A stretch of 64,000 bases of DNA from Bacteroidales bacterium. Its GTDB lineage: Bacteria > Bacteroidota > Bacteroidia > Bacteroidales > WCHB1-69. Below, piece after piece: positions 8,231 to 16,775 of this stretch (the stretch's first letter is position 1; each line of letters starts with the position of its first letter). The notes beneath the pieces are model-generated. The model had not been told where the DNA came from, ran no database searches, and was given only the letters and a program-made list of their open reading frames with translations. The stretch spans positions 281,720 through 345,719 of the forward strand of contig JAFYNM010000029.1 of NCBI GenBank assembly GCA_017549765.1, written 5' to 3'. Both the position numbers and the translations under genes were made by a program.

Positions 8231-10786
8231 TTATTGGTTAGACTCTGTCGGTTCCGTATCGTTTAAGGGTTCCGCCGGGGATTCGGGGGCGTTGTTTTCA
8301 CCATCTGTCTCGAAATCCTCTTCCTCGTCTTCTTGGCGAGGCACCACGCAGACAGCGGCGATGATATCGTTCTTGCGAAGGTCAATCAATTTGACACCCT
8401 GGGTGTTTCGGCCAAGGATACGGAGCGTGTCGACGTGGAGACGGATGGCGATGCCGGAGCGGTTGATGATCATCAGGTCATCCTCGTCAGTCACATCCTT
8501 CATAGCGATCAGATTGCCCGTCTTTTCGGTGATTTTGATGGTGCTGATGCCCTTGCCGCCACGGTGGGTGATGCGGTAGTCTTCCAGCAGTGAGCGCTTG
8601 CCGTAGCCGTGTTGAGAGACGATCAGGACAGAGCTGAGCGGATTGTCGATAGCTAGGACGCCCACGATTCTATCATTCTCGTCAGCGAGGGTGATACCCT
8701 TCACACCGGAGGCGTTGCGGCCCATGGCGCGCATCTCCTCGTTCTCCTTGAAACGGATGGCGCGGCCGGAATAGAGGGCCAGCATCATCTCGCTGTTACC
8801 GTCGGTCAAGCGGGCGGCGATCAGCTTGTCGCCTTCACGCACATTGATGGCGATGATACCCTTCTTGCGCGGGTGGGAATAGGCATCAACAGAGGTCTTC
8901 TTGATGATACCCTTCTCGGTACAGAGGAAGACGAAGTGGTTGTTGATATAATCAGGATCCGTCACAGACTTCAGGTTGATGATAGAGGCAATCTTGTCGT
9001 CCTCTTCGATCTGGAGGATATTCTGTACTGCGCGTCCTTTAGAGGTCTTGACGCCTTCGGGAATTTCAAACACACGGAGCCAGAAGCACTTGCCTTTCTC
9101 CGTAAAGAAAAGCATGTAGTTATGATTGGTAGCCATGTAGAGATGCTCGATGAAGTCCTCGTCGCGGGAGCTGCCGCCACGGGAGCCCTTGCCGCCACGG
9201 TTCTGGACCTTGTATTCGGCCAGCGGGGTTCTCTTGATATAGCCCAGATGGGAGATGGTGATCACCACCTCGTCGTCTGGGATGGTGTCTTCCACTTTAA
9301 ATTCGGAGGAAGAGTATTGAATAGGAGAACGGCGGTCGTCGCCATAGCGATGTTTGATATCCTGCAGCTCATCTTTGATGATTTGCATACGAAGGCTTTC
9401 GTTTGCCAGCACATCTTTCAGGTAGGCAATACGTTTGACGAGTTCGTCGTATTCGTTCTGCAGCTTTTCTCTCTCGAGTCCGGTCAGTTGGCGGAGGCGC
9501 ATCTCGACGATGGCTTTGGCTTGGAGTTCCGTAAAGCCCCATTTCTCCATAAGTCCGTTCTGAGCCTCTTGGACCGTCTGGGAGGCGCGGATGAGGGCGA
9601 TGACCTCGTCGATGATGTCCAACGCCTTCAAGAATCCCTCCAGCAGATGGGCACGCGCTTCGGCTTTCTTCAAGTCGAACTGAGCGCGGCGGATGACCAC
9701 CTGGTGACGGTGTTTCACGTACTCCACAATCATATCCTTAAGGTTCAGCGTCATCGGGCGGCCATTCACGAGGGCGACGTTGTTGACGCTGAAGGAGGAC
9801 TGCAGGGAAGTCATTTGATAGAGTTTGTTGAGGATCACCTCGGGCACCACCTCGCGTTTCAGGTCATAGACGATGCGAGTGCCGTTGCGTTTGTTGGTGA
9901 GGTTTTCGATATTAGTGATGCCGGCGATCTTGTCGTCCTTGACCAGTTCGACGGTATGTCTGATCATATCGGAGGGGTTCACCATATACGGCAGGGAGGT
10001 GACGACAATTCTGTTCTTGAGCTTGTCGACTTCAATTTCGGCATGGCCGCGCATGACGATACGGCCTCGGCCAGTCATAAAGGCTTCCTGGACACCCTGA
10101 TAGCCGTATATCTCGCATCCTGACGGGAAGTCTGGCGCTTTGATATAGTGCATGAGTTCCGGGATGGAGATATCATTATTATCTATATAGGCACAAATAC
10201 CGTCACAGACCTCGCCGAGGTTGTGGGGAGCCATGTTCGTAGCCATACCCACGGCGATACCGGAGGCACCGTTCACAAGCAGGTTCGGAATCTTGGAAGG
10301 CAGCACCGTCGGCTCGGGAATGGAGTCGTCGAAGTTGAGGGTCATATCGACCGTGTCCTTTTCAATGTCGGCCACCATGTCTTCGGCAGACTTGCGGAGA
10401 CGGGCTTCGGTATAACGCATAGCGGCTGGGCTATCGCCATCAACAGAGCCGAAGTTACCTTGGCCGTCCACGAAGGGATAGCGCAGGGACCATGGCTGGG
10501 CCATACGGACCATAGCGTCATAGACAGCCGTGTCGCCGTGCGGATGGTACTTACCGAGCACCTCTCCGACAATTCTGGCGGATTTCTTATAGGGCTGGGT
10601 GGAAATGATATTGTTATCCCACATTGCGTAGATGATACGGCGCTGCACCGGCTTCAAACCATCTCGGACATCCGGCAAGGCACGAGACACGATCACCGAC
10701 ATGGAATAGTCGATATACGCGGTCTTCATCTGATTCTCAATGTTAACTTGTACGATTTTCTCTCCTAAGTTTTCTTCTTCTGTCAT
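8231..10786 (-). CDS. gyrA: DNA gyrase subunit A
   Basis: An 851-residue type IIA topoisomerase A subunit that, with GyrB, introduces negative supercoils. The catalytic tyrosine is Tyr125 in '[10 protein letters not shown]'. The quinolone-resistance region reads '[17 protein letters not shown]', with Thr86 where E. coli has Ser83. The C-terminal beta-pinwheel carries a GyrA box in the form 'QNRGGKG', which favours gyrase over topoisomerase IV. The tail is strongly acidic ('[13 protein letters not shown]'). Length is typical. Two exported TPR genes follow closely on the same strand. Confidence 0.97.
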   Translation of the reverse strand: MTEEENLGEKIVQVNIENQMKTAYIDYSMSVIVSRALPDVRDGLKPVQRRIIYAMWDNNIISTQPYKKSARIVGEVLGKYHPHGDTAVYDAMVRMAQPWSLRYPFVDGQGNFGSVDGDSPAAMRYTEARLRKSAEDMVADIEKDTVDMTLNFDDSIPEPTVLPSKIPNLLVNGASGIAVGMATNMAPHNLGEVCDGICAYIDNNDISIPELMHYIKAPDFPSGCEIYGYQGVQEAFMTGRGRIVMRGHAEIEVDKLKNRIVVTSLPYMVNPSDMIRHTVELVKDDKIAGITNIENLTNKRNGTRIVYDLKREVVPEVILNKLYQMTSLQSSFSVNNVALVNGRPMTLNLKDMIVEYVKHRHQVVIRRAQFDLKKAEARAHLLEGFLKALDIIDEVIALIRASQTVQEAQNGLMEKWGFTELQAKAIVEMRLRQLTGLEREKLQNEYDELVKRIAYLKDVLANESLRMQIIKDELQDIKHRYGDDRRSPIQYSSSEFKVEDTIPDDEVVITISHLGYIKRTPLAEYKVQNRGGKGSRGGSSRDEDFIEHLYMATNHNYMLFFTEKGKCFWLRVFEIPEGVKTSKGRAVQNILQIEEDDKIASIINLKSVTDPDYINNHFVFLCTEKGIIKKTSVDAYSHPRKKGIIAINVREGDKLIAARLTDGNSEMMLALYSGRAIRFKENEEMRAMGRNASGVKGITLADENDRIVGVLAIDNPLSSVLIVSQHGYGKRSLLEDYRITHRGGKGISTIKITEKTGNLIAMKDVTDEDDLMIINRSGIAIRLHVDTLRILGRNTQGVKLIDLRKNDIIAAVCVVPRQEDEEEDFETDGENNAPESPAEPLNDTEPTESNQ

Positions 10787-10794
10787 AAATATCG

Positions 10795-10802
10795 CAAAAT
10801 TA
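10795..10802 (-). promoter_or_regulatory. Possible -7 element for gyrA
   Basis: TAATTTTG on the minus strand fits TAnnTTTG but lies only 8 nt from the start codon, implying an almost leaderless transcript. Another promoter further up the 229-bp intergenic region is possible. That region is otherwise AT-rich and featureless apart from the divergent promoter. Confidence 0.35.
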
Positions 10803-10954
10803 GTTTGTGCAAGAAGTTAATTATCAATTACTTATATTGATTTGAAACAAAAGACTAAAATATGATTTTTTTTCAAATTTCCAACACCCAAAAGTGCATT
10901 TTTCGATACTTTTTTATCAACAAGTTTTCAGCATAAAAAAAGCGTCACAAAGGC

Positions 10955-10985
10955 TTGGATGGCAACGATTTTTTATGTATGTTTG
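10955..10985 (+). promoter_or_regulatory. Promoter for the 11016 gene
   Basis: TTG at 10955-10957 and TATGTTTG at 10978-10985, separated by 20 nt, fit the Bacteroidetes -33/-7 pattern upstream of the plus-strand gene at 11016. Confidence 0.65.
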
Positions 10986-11015
10986 CGCCCTAATTAGTTT
11001 TTAGAGATCAATCAT

Positions 11016-11693
11016 ATGGATGACAATCTATGTAACCTGCTCATCACGAAAGGGCAGTTGAAACAAGACATCTTCGGGGTCACTTTGGAAACCATGCAGT
11101 TGTTCAAGGAGTGCGCGAAAGGTTTTGAAGAGTTTTACCGCGACCATTATGCGGACGAGCACAAAAATGTCTCGGTATTATATAAGAACAAGAATCAATA
11201 TCAGTTCCAGTTGCAGTTCGCGGGCGATGTGTTGATTTTCATGATGCACAGCAACATTTTCGAGTTCTCCCGCGAGCACGAGGTCATGAAGACGCCCTAC
11301 ATCAAAGAGGACAAGACGCGTTCCTACTGTGGCATGATCCAGATCTTCAACTTCCTGCGTGATTCTTTCGAGTACAACCGCATCAACGACTTGGGATATA
11401 TGATTGGCCGTATCCTCATTAACAAGGAGGGCCATTACTATATCGAGGGCAAGCGGGAGCTCGCCAAAGTGCTGAACAATTTCAGCGTCAACCAGATTAA
11501 CAAAGAGACGGTGACCGAGATTCTCAAGTCGGCCATCATCTACACCATAAACTTCGATTTGTTGGTTCCGGACTACGAAAAATCCATGATCATCACCGTG
11601 GACGACATGCTGGAGATTGAGGACCAGAATCGTTTACAAACTGGTAAACGTCTGGGTTTCAGGTTCGAACAAGACAAAGACATCGTCCAGTAA
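11016..11693 (+). CDS. Protein of unknown function (225 aa, cytoplasmic)
   Basis: I do not recognise a named family. The 225-residue protein lacks a signal peptide and membrane segments, is mixed alpha/beta, and is rich in aromatic and charged residues. Patches include 'QFAGDVLIFMMHSNIFEFSREH', 'YCGMIQIFNFLRDSFEYNRINDLGYMIGRI' and 'NKEGHYYIEGKRELAKVLNNF'. It has its own consensus promoter and stands alone, divergent from gyrA and followed by tRNA-Glu. The well-formed promoter and regular coding pattern argue that it is real. A soluble, probably Bacteroidetes-restricted protein is all that can be inferred. Confidence 0.8.
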   Translation: MDDNLCNLLITKGQLKQDIFGVTLETMQLFKECAKGFEEFYRDHYADEHKNVSVLYKNKNQYQFQLQFAGDVLIFMMHSNIFEFSREHEVMKTPYIKEDKTRSYCGMIQIFNFLRDSFEYNRINDLGYMIGRILINKEGHYYIEGKRELAKVLNNFSVNQINKETVTEILKSAIIYTINFDLLVPDYEKSMIITVDDMLEIEDQNRLQTGKRLGFRFEQDKDIVQ

Positions 11694-11709
11694 AAAAATC
11701 GCTGAGACA

Positions 11710-11740
11710 TTTGGCGGTGTCAAAAAAAAGCGTATTTTTG
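11710..11740 (+). promoter_or_regulatory. Promoter of tRNA-Glu
   Basis: TTTG at 11710-11713 and TATTTTTG at 11733-11740 with exactly 19 nt between them: a textbook Bacteroidetes primary promoter 23 nt before the tRNA. Confidence 0.8.
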
Positions 11741-11763
11741 CCGCGTCAAATTCTGACACCCAT

Positions 11764-11838
11764 GGCGAGTTCGTCTAGTTGGCCCAGGACGTCAGGTTTT
11801 CATCCTGAAGATCAGGAGTTCGAATCTCCTACTCGCTA
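11764..11838 (+). tRNA. tRNA-Glu (anticodon UUC)
   Basis: A 75-nt cloverleaf with acceptor GGCGAGT/ACTCGCT (one G-U pair), anticodon stem TCAGG/CCTGA, loop TTTTCAT giving anticodon TTC, and T arm with TTCGAAT. The 3' CCA is not fully encoded (ACC then G). Confidence 0.95.
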
Positions 11839-11841
11839 CCG

Positions 11842-11872
11842 AGAGCTGCTTAACTGGCGGCTCTTTTTTTTA
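11842..11872 (+). terminator. Terminator of tRNA-Glu
   Basis: AGAGCTGC and GCGGCTCT form an 8-bp stem with one wobble pair, followed by eight T residues, immediately after the tRNA. Confidence 0.7.
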
Positions 11873-11893
11873 TTTCGACTGGCAACAGGACAA

Positions 11894-11928
11894 CAAAAAA
11901 AGGCTCCGCGATGGGAGCCTTTTTTTTG
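11894..11928 (-). terminator. Bidirectional terminator
   Basis: A-run, GGCTCC stem, GCGATG loop, GGAGCC and T-run form a symmetric hairpin. It can end the minus-strand TonB_C/OmpA gene and back up the tRNA terminator on the plus strand. Confidence 0.75.
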
Positions 11929-11946
11929 TTTCGTCTCGTTTCTCTG

Positions 11947-13041
11947 TTAGTAAACGTTGAGGTTGTGGACCACGATCTTTCTGTCCTTGGCGGCTTGGAG
12001 ACCATAGACGGTCACACTTTCAGCCGTGGAGGTCTCGGCACGTTTCACCTCACCAGTCGGGTTCTTGGTGATGGTGAGACCCGGTTTACTACCATTGATG
12101 TACGGAGCGAGGGCACCGCCTCTCACCTGCTTCATGTAGTTCAAGACGTTTTCGATACGACGTGAAGAGAGGTGTTGGTTATAGGTGCTATTGCTCAGCG
12201 GGCTGGCGAAGCCGGAGATGGTGAAGGAGACAGACTGGCCGTCTTCCAGAAGATCGATGATGGCATCGCAGAAGGTGTTGAGGCGGTCGTAGCCAGTCTC
12301 AATAGAATCCTTGAAGAAAGCCGTCATTTGGTTCTCGGCATTGGTCTTGGCAGCGCCGGAGAGATCTTTGCCGGAAGAGGTCACATACTCATTCTTCTTA
12401 CCCATGTAGGCATCATACAACTCTTTGTAATTGGTAGAGGTCACGTCCTTGGTCGTTCTAGGATCCGGACGGTCGTTCTCGAAATAGAGCGTGATCGGTC
12501 CAATATTGCGGACGATTTTAGCTTTTTCGGCCAGTTTCTCTTTAGCCTCTTCCTCTTCGATGGAGAAGACCACCGGGATTTGGACGATAAAGTCGATCGG
12601 CTCGCAGCTTTGGGTTGCGGGAACAATCTTGGGGAAAGACTTCACGATGCGCAAAGCTTCATCATCCAGTTCTTGATAGCCGGAGGAGGTCACGACATGG
12701 ATATCCTCGAGGGTGCTGTCAGCTTTCACGAGGGCTTGAACGACGGTAGTTCCAGAGATTTTCTGGTTTTTCATATTGATTGGGTACACCATCGTTTTTT
12801 TGATGTAACGACACATTGCCTTGTTCCCACCTTTGAAATGAGGCAGGGAAAGTGCAGATGTCGGGGTCACATGTTGCCCATTTGAATCAGCTTTCACGAG
12901 GGCGATACCATATTTCTGGCATCCGCTCCGATCGCCGTAGAGGAATCTCATATCCCCATCGCATTGGGCGTAACTAACAGAATAGCAGCAGAATAAAAGC
13001 ACTGCCACTAACGTTCCGAAAAGTGAAGATAAGTGTTTCAT
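11947..13041 (-). CDS. Exported protein with TonB C-terminal-like and OmpA-like domains
   Basis: About 364 residues starting at MKHLSSLFGTLVAVLLFCCYSV, a signal peptide; an upstream in-frame Met is rejected because it has none and lies on the far side of the -7 element. The middle region (about 90-175) matches the TonB C-terminal fold: 'GTTVVQALVKADSTLEDIHVV', 'LDDEALRIVKSFPK'. The C-terminal region has OmpA-like features ('SFTISGFASPLSNSTYNQHLSSRRIENVLNYM'), the segment that binds peptidoglycan in OmpA proteins. A TonB-like module on a soluble periplasmic OmpA domain, with no visible transmembrane helix beyond the signal, suggests a cell-wall-anchored adaptor. That role is inference. Confidence 0.8.
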   Translation of the reverse strand: MKHLSSLFGTLVAVLLFCCYSVSYAQCDGDMRFLYGDRSGCQKYGIALVKADSNGQHVTPTSALSLPHFKGGNKAMCRYIKKTMVYPINMKNQKISGTTVVQALVKADSTLEDIHVVTSSGYQELDDEALRIVKSFPKIVPATQSCEPIDFIVQIPVVFSIEEEEAKEKLAEKAKIVRNIGPITLYFENDRPDPRTTKDVTSTNYKELYDAYMGKKNEYVTSSGKDLSGAAKTNAENQMTAFFKDSIETGYDRLNTFCDAIIDLLEDGQSVSFTISGFASPLSNSTYNQHLSSRRIENVLNYMKQVRGGALAPYINGSKPGLTITKNPTGEVKRAETSTAESVTVYGLQAAKDRKIVVHNLNVY

Positions 13042-13075
13042 ACTATTTATTGTTATTACATTATATTCGAGGCTG

Positions 13076-13083
13076 CAAATATA
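13076..13083 (-). promoter_or_regulatory. -7 element for the TonB_C/OmpA gene
   Basis: TATATTTG on the minus strand, 34 nt upstream of the chosen start; matches TAnnTTTG. Confidence 0.6.
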
Positions 13084-13128
13084 CAATTTATTTGAAACGA
13101 AAATATTTTTTTTATCACCAATCAATTG

Positions 13129-13434
13129 TTAGAAAGATTTATCTGTCAGATCCTCGATTTTCCATACGAAGGCGCGGAGGCCTTGTTGTTCTGCGGAGAC
13201 ATCCAGATTATGGATATCGCGGAGCAGATCATCCACTTTTTCATCAGGCATAAAGGCCAGGACAGCGGAGTTAAGCGTTGGCCAGGCGTGGGTTCCATAG
13301 TGTGGTTCTCCGTTGTCGGAGCCCCTACCCTGCACCTCGTTCCAGAAGGTGAACCCGCGGATTTCGTTCTTGTCCAATATTTCCATCACCTCATCGTAGA
13401 AGGCTTGGTATAATGATATAAAGACGGCTTTCAT
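13129..13434 (-). CDS. PII-like small protein at the end of the RND efflux operon
   Basis: The start is placed at MKAVFISLYQAFYDEVMEIL, giving 101 residues; reading further upstream only translates tandem repeats. Motifs 'IRGFTFWNEVQGRGS', 'GEPHYGTHAWPTLNSAVLAF' and 'EQQGLRAFVWKIED' resemble a PII-superfamily (ferredoxin-like) group that recurs beside RND pumps in Bacteroidetes. PII-type proteins are trimeric sensors that bind small ligands, so a regulatory role on the pump is plausible but inferred. It is the last gene of the tolC-adaptor-pump operon. Its ribosome-binding region consists entirely of an octamer repeat array. Confidence 0.75.
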   Translation of the reverse strand: MKAVFISLYQAFYDEVMEILDKNEIRGFTFWNEVQGRGSDNGEPHYGTHAWPTLNSAVLAFMPDEKVDDLLRDIHNLDVSAEQQGLRAFVWKIEDLTDKSF

Positions 13435-13436
13435 TA

Positions 13437-13485
13437 TTGTTGATTTGTTGAATTGTTGAATTGTTGATTTGTTGATTTGTTGTTG
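13437..13485. repeat. Octamer tandem repeat before the PII-like gene
   Basis: Six copies of the 8-bp unit TTGTTGAT/TTGTTGAA (the last one altered) fill the gap between the pump stop codon and the PII-like start codon, ending 2 nt from that start. Copy number changes would alter the translation-initiation region directly. Confidence 0.85.
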
Positions 13486-13501
13486 TATGACTGTCCTGCC
13501 A

Positions 13502-16500
13502 TTATACTTCGTTGACGCCAAGGGCTTTGTTGCGTTCGCGGCGTTCGCGGCGGCGGGCGGCACCCTTCGCGTTCCATTCGGCAAGTTTGCTGAACATGAC
13601 TGGGATGAGGATCAACGTCACCATGGTGGAGAAGGTGAGACCCCATGCCACGACCATACCCATGGAATTCCACATCTCGGCGCCCTCGCCCTTATCGACG
13701 GCCAATGGGATCATCCCAAGCACGGTGGTCAGGGTGGTCATCAAGATGGGGCGCAGACGGGAACGGCCGCCGGCCACCACTGCGTCTTTGATGCCCTGAC
13801 CGCGCTCGATACACAAGCTGGTATAGTCAATCAGCACGATACCGTTCTTCACCACGATTCCGATCAACATCATCAGACCGATCAACGCCATGATGCCCAA
13901 GGCGGTGCGTGTGACGGCCAAGCCAATCAACACACCAGTAAGGGCGAAGAGAATGGAGAGCATGATGACGAACGGGTAGGTGAACGACTCGAACTGGGCG
14001 GCCATCACCACATAGACCAGGATGACAATCAACGCCATCAGCATGAACATGTCGCCGAAAGCATCTTGCTGGTCTTCCCACGTACCACCGATCTTATAGT
14101 CAAGGGTGGCTGGTATGTCCATTTGGTCAAGCTCTTTCTGCGCGGACTCCACCAGTTCGCTCAGCACAGCGCCCTTGGCCACCACGCAAGAGACTTTGAC
14201 CATACGCTCACGGTCCTTGCGGACGATAGTCGGCGGAGTGAAGGTCTCCTCTACAGTAGCCACATCGGCCACGCGGATACCCTTACCCATATTGTTGTAC
14301 ATCAGGATGTTTTCGATGGCATGGATGTCGTTGCGGAACTCGGGCGCGTAACGCACACGGATGTTGTACTCGTCACCGTCCTCGCGGAACTGTGACGCCG
14401 TATAGCCGTTGAAGCGGTTGCGCACGTAGCCGGCGGCCGTGGTGGAGTTAAGTCCGTTCTCGGCCAGTTTCTGACGATCGAAAACGACCTCCAACTCGGG
14501 TGTATATTCGTCGCGGCTAATCACCACCTCGGAGCAGCCTTCGACCTGTCGCATACGAGCGGCAAGGTCTGCGGCGAACTGGTCGGTGGTGTTGAAGTCG
14601 TAGCAGTAAAGCTCGATATCCACCGTTGATTGTCCGCCCATGTTGCCCTGTCCAGTGGACACAGTGGAAGAGACAATCTCGATATGGTTTCGCAACAGTT
14701 CACGAATGCCGTCGGAAATCTCGGTGATGAACTTGTCACGCTCGGTCTTCTTCACCAACCGGATGTTGTAAGAGAGCAGGTGCGTTCCGTTGTCACGCAT
14801 CAAACTGAAAGTGTTGTCCTCGTCGGGCATGCCCACGGAATAGTTGATGGATTTGATTTCGTTCGGATACTTTTCACGGATCTCCTTCACAATCTGGTCT
14901 CCCAACGCCTTAGTGGTCTCCACGCGCGTGCCTTGCGGCAATTTTACGGTGACGCTCAGACGGGCGTTGTCCTGCGTCGGGAAGAACTCGGTGGGAATCA
15001 CTTTCAGCAGCACAAGACTGGAGAGGAAGACAACGCTTGCCAGACCCACCACGGTCTTGCGGTGGTTGACACACCAACGGAGCAGTTTGGCGTAGCCATT
15101 ATCCAAACGGACAAGGAATCGCTCGATGGGAGCATAGACTGTGGCGAACCATTTGCTCTTTTTCGGATTTTTCTTCAACAGGAGAGAACAGAGCATCGGA
15201 GTCAACGTCATGGAGGCAATCAAGGAAACGGCAATCACGATGGTGACGATCCATCCCAACGATTTGAAGAGCACACCGGCCATACCGGTGAGGAAGGTCA
15301 GTGGCAAGAACACGGCGATAATCACCAAGGTGGAAGCGATGATGGAAAGGGAGACCTCGCTGGTGGCGAACACGGCCGCCGCTTTAGGTTTCGAACCCCG
15401 TTCGATATGTGTGGTAATGTTCTCCAATACCACGATGGAGTCATCCACTACCAGACCGATAGCGATAGAGATAGATGACAACGAAATGATGTTCAAGGTA
15501 TTGCCCGTAGCCAAGAGGTAGATAAAGGCTGCAATCAAGGAGACGGGCACCACGATGGCGATGATGATGGTGGCGCGCCATCTTCCCAAGAAGAAGAGCA
15601 CCACGACGACCACCAGCAAGAGGATAATGAGGATAGTCTCCTCCAAGCTGTCGATAGTGTTGGTGATGTTGTCGGAGTTATCCACCAGCACGTTCAGGTT
15701 CACATCGGCGGGCAGGGAACGCTGGATTTCGGGCAACTCGGCCAGCACCTTCTTACAAATCTGCACCGTGTTGGCGCCTGTCTGCTTTTGGATGATGACC
15801 ATGGCACCGCGTTGTCCGTCGGTATAGGACTCTTGCATACGTTCCTGGAGGGTGTCCTTCACGACGGCCACATCCCGGAGATATACATTTTTATTATTAT
15901 AGCTGCCCACGACGACGCCCTCCATCTCATCCGCGCTGTTGAACTCGCCATCCACGCGCATGGAGTAGGTCTTGGAGCCCACGTCCATGATACCGAGGGA
16001 GACGTTGCGGTTCTCTGCGCCCAATACGGAGGCGATGGTCTCGATGGTAAGGTTATAACTCTCCAGTTTATAAGGATCGCAATAGACCTGGATTTCACGT
16101 TGCGGAGCACCGGCAATGGAGACGGCACCCACACCGCTGACACGCGACAGCGGGGAGGAGACCTTGTCGTCGAGGATCTTGTACAAGGCCTGCGTGCTCT
16201 GTCCCGACTGCACCGACAGCATCATGATCGGCATGTCGTCGGCACTGAACTTGAACAGGTAGGGCTGGTTAGCGCCGTCGGGCAGTGCCGACTTGACCAT
16301 GTCCAGCTTATCGCGTACGTCGTTGGTCTTCTGTTCGATATCCACACCATACTCGAATTCCAGATAGACGATGGAATAGTTTTCCTTGGAGTTGGAGGTG
16401 ATGTGCTTGAGATCGCTCAAGGTATTGAGCACATTCTCGATGGGTTTGGACACGTTATCCTCGATGTCCTCGGCGCTCGCACCGCCATAGACGGTGAGCA

Positions 16501-16639
16501 CCATGATGGTATTGCTGTCCATGTGGGGGAAGAGGTCCACCGGCAGTTTCATCAGGGAGAAGATACCGATAATGATAACGGCAATGTATATCAACCCTGT
16601 CATGATAGGTCTTGCGACCGATTTTTGGTATAAACTCAT
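13502..16639 (-). CDS. RND efflux pump, inner-membrane transporter (AcrB/HAE1-like)
   Basis: A 1045-residue protein with the typical RND plan: an N-terminal helix ('PIMTGLIYIAVIIIGIFSLMKLPVDLFP'), two large periplasmic loops and 12 transmembrane helices. TM4 carries the proton-relay acidic pair in 'AIGLVVDDSIVVLENI'. It exports drugs or amphiphiles using proton-motive force, working with the adaptor (16776-17783) and the TolC-like channel (17897-19264) encoded upstream in the same operon. Absence of heavy-metal signatures and presence of 'GxVVDD' favour the HAE1 drug-efflux branch. Substrates cannot be read from sequence. Confidence 0.95.
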   Translation of the reverse strand: MSLYQKSVARPIMTGLIYIAVIIIGIFSLMKLPVDLFPHMDSNTIMVLTVYGGASAEDIEDNVSKPIENVLNTLSDLKHITSNSKENYSIVYLEFEYGVDIEQKTNDVRDKLDMVKSALPDGANQPYLFKFSADDMPIMMLSVQSGQSTQALYKILDDKVSSPLSRVSGVGAVSIAGAPQREIQVYCDPYKLESYNLTIETIASVLGAENRNVSLGIMDVGSKTYSMRVDGEFNSADEMEGVVVGSYNNKNVYLRDVAVVKDTLQERMQESYTDGQRGAMVIIQKQTGANTVQICKKVLAELPEIQRSLPADVNLNVLVDNSDNITNTIDSLEETILIILLLVVVVVLFFLGRWRATIIIAIVVPVSLIAAFIYLLATGNTLNIISLSSISIAIGLVVDDSIVVLENITTHIERGSKPKAAAVFATSEVSLSIIASTLVIIAVFLPLTFLTGMAGVLFKSLGWIVTIVIAVSLIASMTLTPMLCSLLLKKNPKKSKWFATVYAPIERFLVRLDNGYAKLLRWCVNHRKTVVGLASVVFLSSLVLLKVIPTEFFPTQDNARLSVTVKLPQGTRVETTKALGDQIVKEIREKYPNEIKSINYSVGMPDEDNTFSLMRDNGTHLLSYNIRLVKKTERDKFITEISDGIRELLRNHIEIVSSTVSTGQGNMGGQSTVDIELYCYDFNTTDQFAADLAARMRQVEGCSEVVISRDEYTPELEVVFDRQKLAENGLNSTTAAGYVRNRFNGYTASQFREDGDEYNIRVRYAPEFRNDIHAIENILMYNNMGKGIRVADVATVEETFTPPTIVRKDRERMVKVSCVVAKGAVLSELVESAQKELDQMDIPATLDYKIGGTWEDQQDAFGDMFMLMALIVILVYVVMAAQFESFTYPFVIMLSILFALTGVLIGLAVTRTALGIMALIGLMMLIGIVVKNGIVLIDYTSLCIERGQGIKDAVVAGGRSRLRPILMTTLTTVLGMIPLAVDKGEGAEMWNSMGMVVAWGLTFSTMVTLILIPVMFSKLAEWNAKGAARRRERRERNKALGVNEV

Positions 16640-16664
16640 ATTTTTTGCTTGTCTGTTCCATTCC

Positions 16665-16735
16665 CCAGGGGTGGCGGCGCTCGTTCCTCGCGCTTTACCC
16701 CTGGCTACCGAGCTCTTGCCCCTACGGGGCTGCTC
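16665..16735. repeat. REP-like palindromic element, full copy (two hairpins)
   Basis: Hairpin 1 pairs CCAGGGGT (16665-16672) with ACCCCTGG (16697-16704). Hairpin 2 spans 16710-16735, with outer GAGC/GCTC and inner GCCCC/GGGGC stems around TA. It sits between the adaptor and pump genes. Hairpin 2 recurs on the other side of the adaptor gene at 17820-17846. Similar 'CCGTAGGGGC' palindromes are dispersed in many Bacteroidetes genomes. Confidence 0.8.
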
Positions 16736-16775
16736 AATGAATTATTTTCTTATCAATATTCCTATTACCTGTTGC

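Noticed and set aside
10914..10922. TTATCAACA, one mismatch from a DnaA box, beside gyrA
   Set aside because: It is a single copy in AT-rich DNA, without a box cluster, unwinding element or dnaA/dnaN genes; not evidence of an origin.
13435..13584. N-terminal extension of the PII-like protein
   Set aside because: The extra residues are translations of the octamer repeat and of the end of the pump gene in another frame.
13469..16633. Several long plus-strand frames opposite the RND pump gene
   Set aside because: All are antisense shadows of a strongly conserved transporter; His/Asp/Gly-rich translations are typical of reverse frames.
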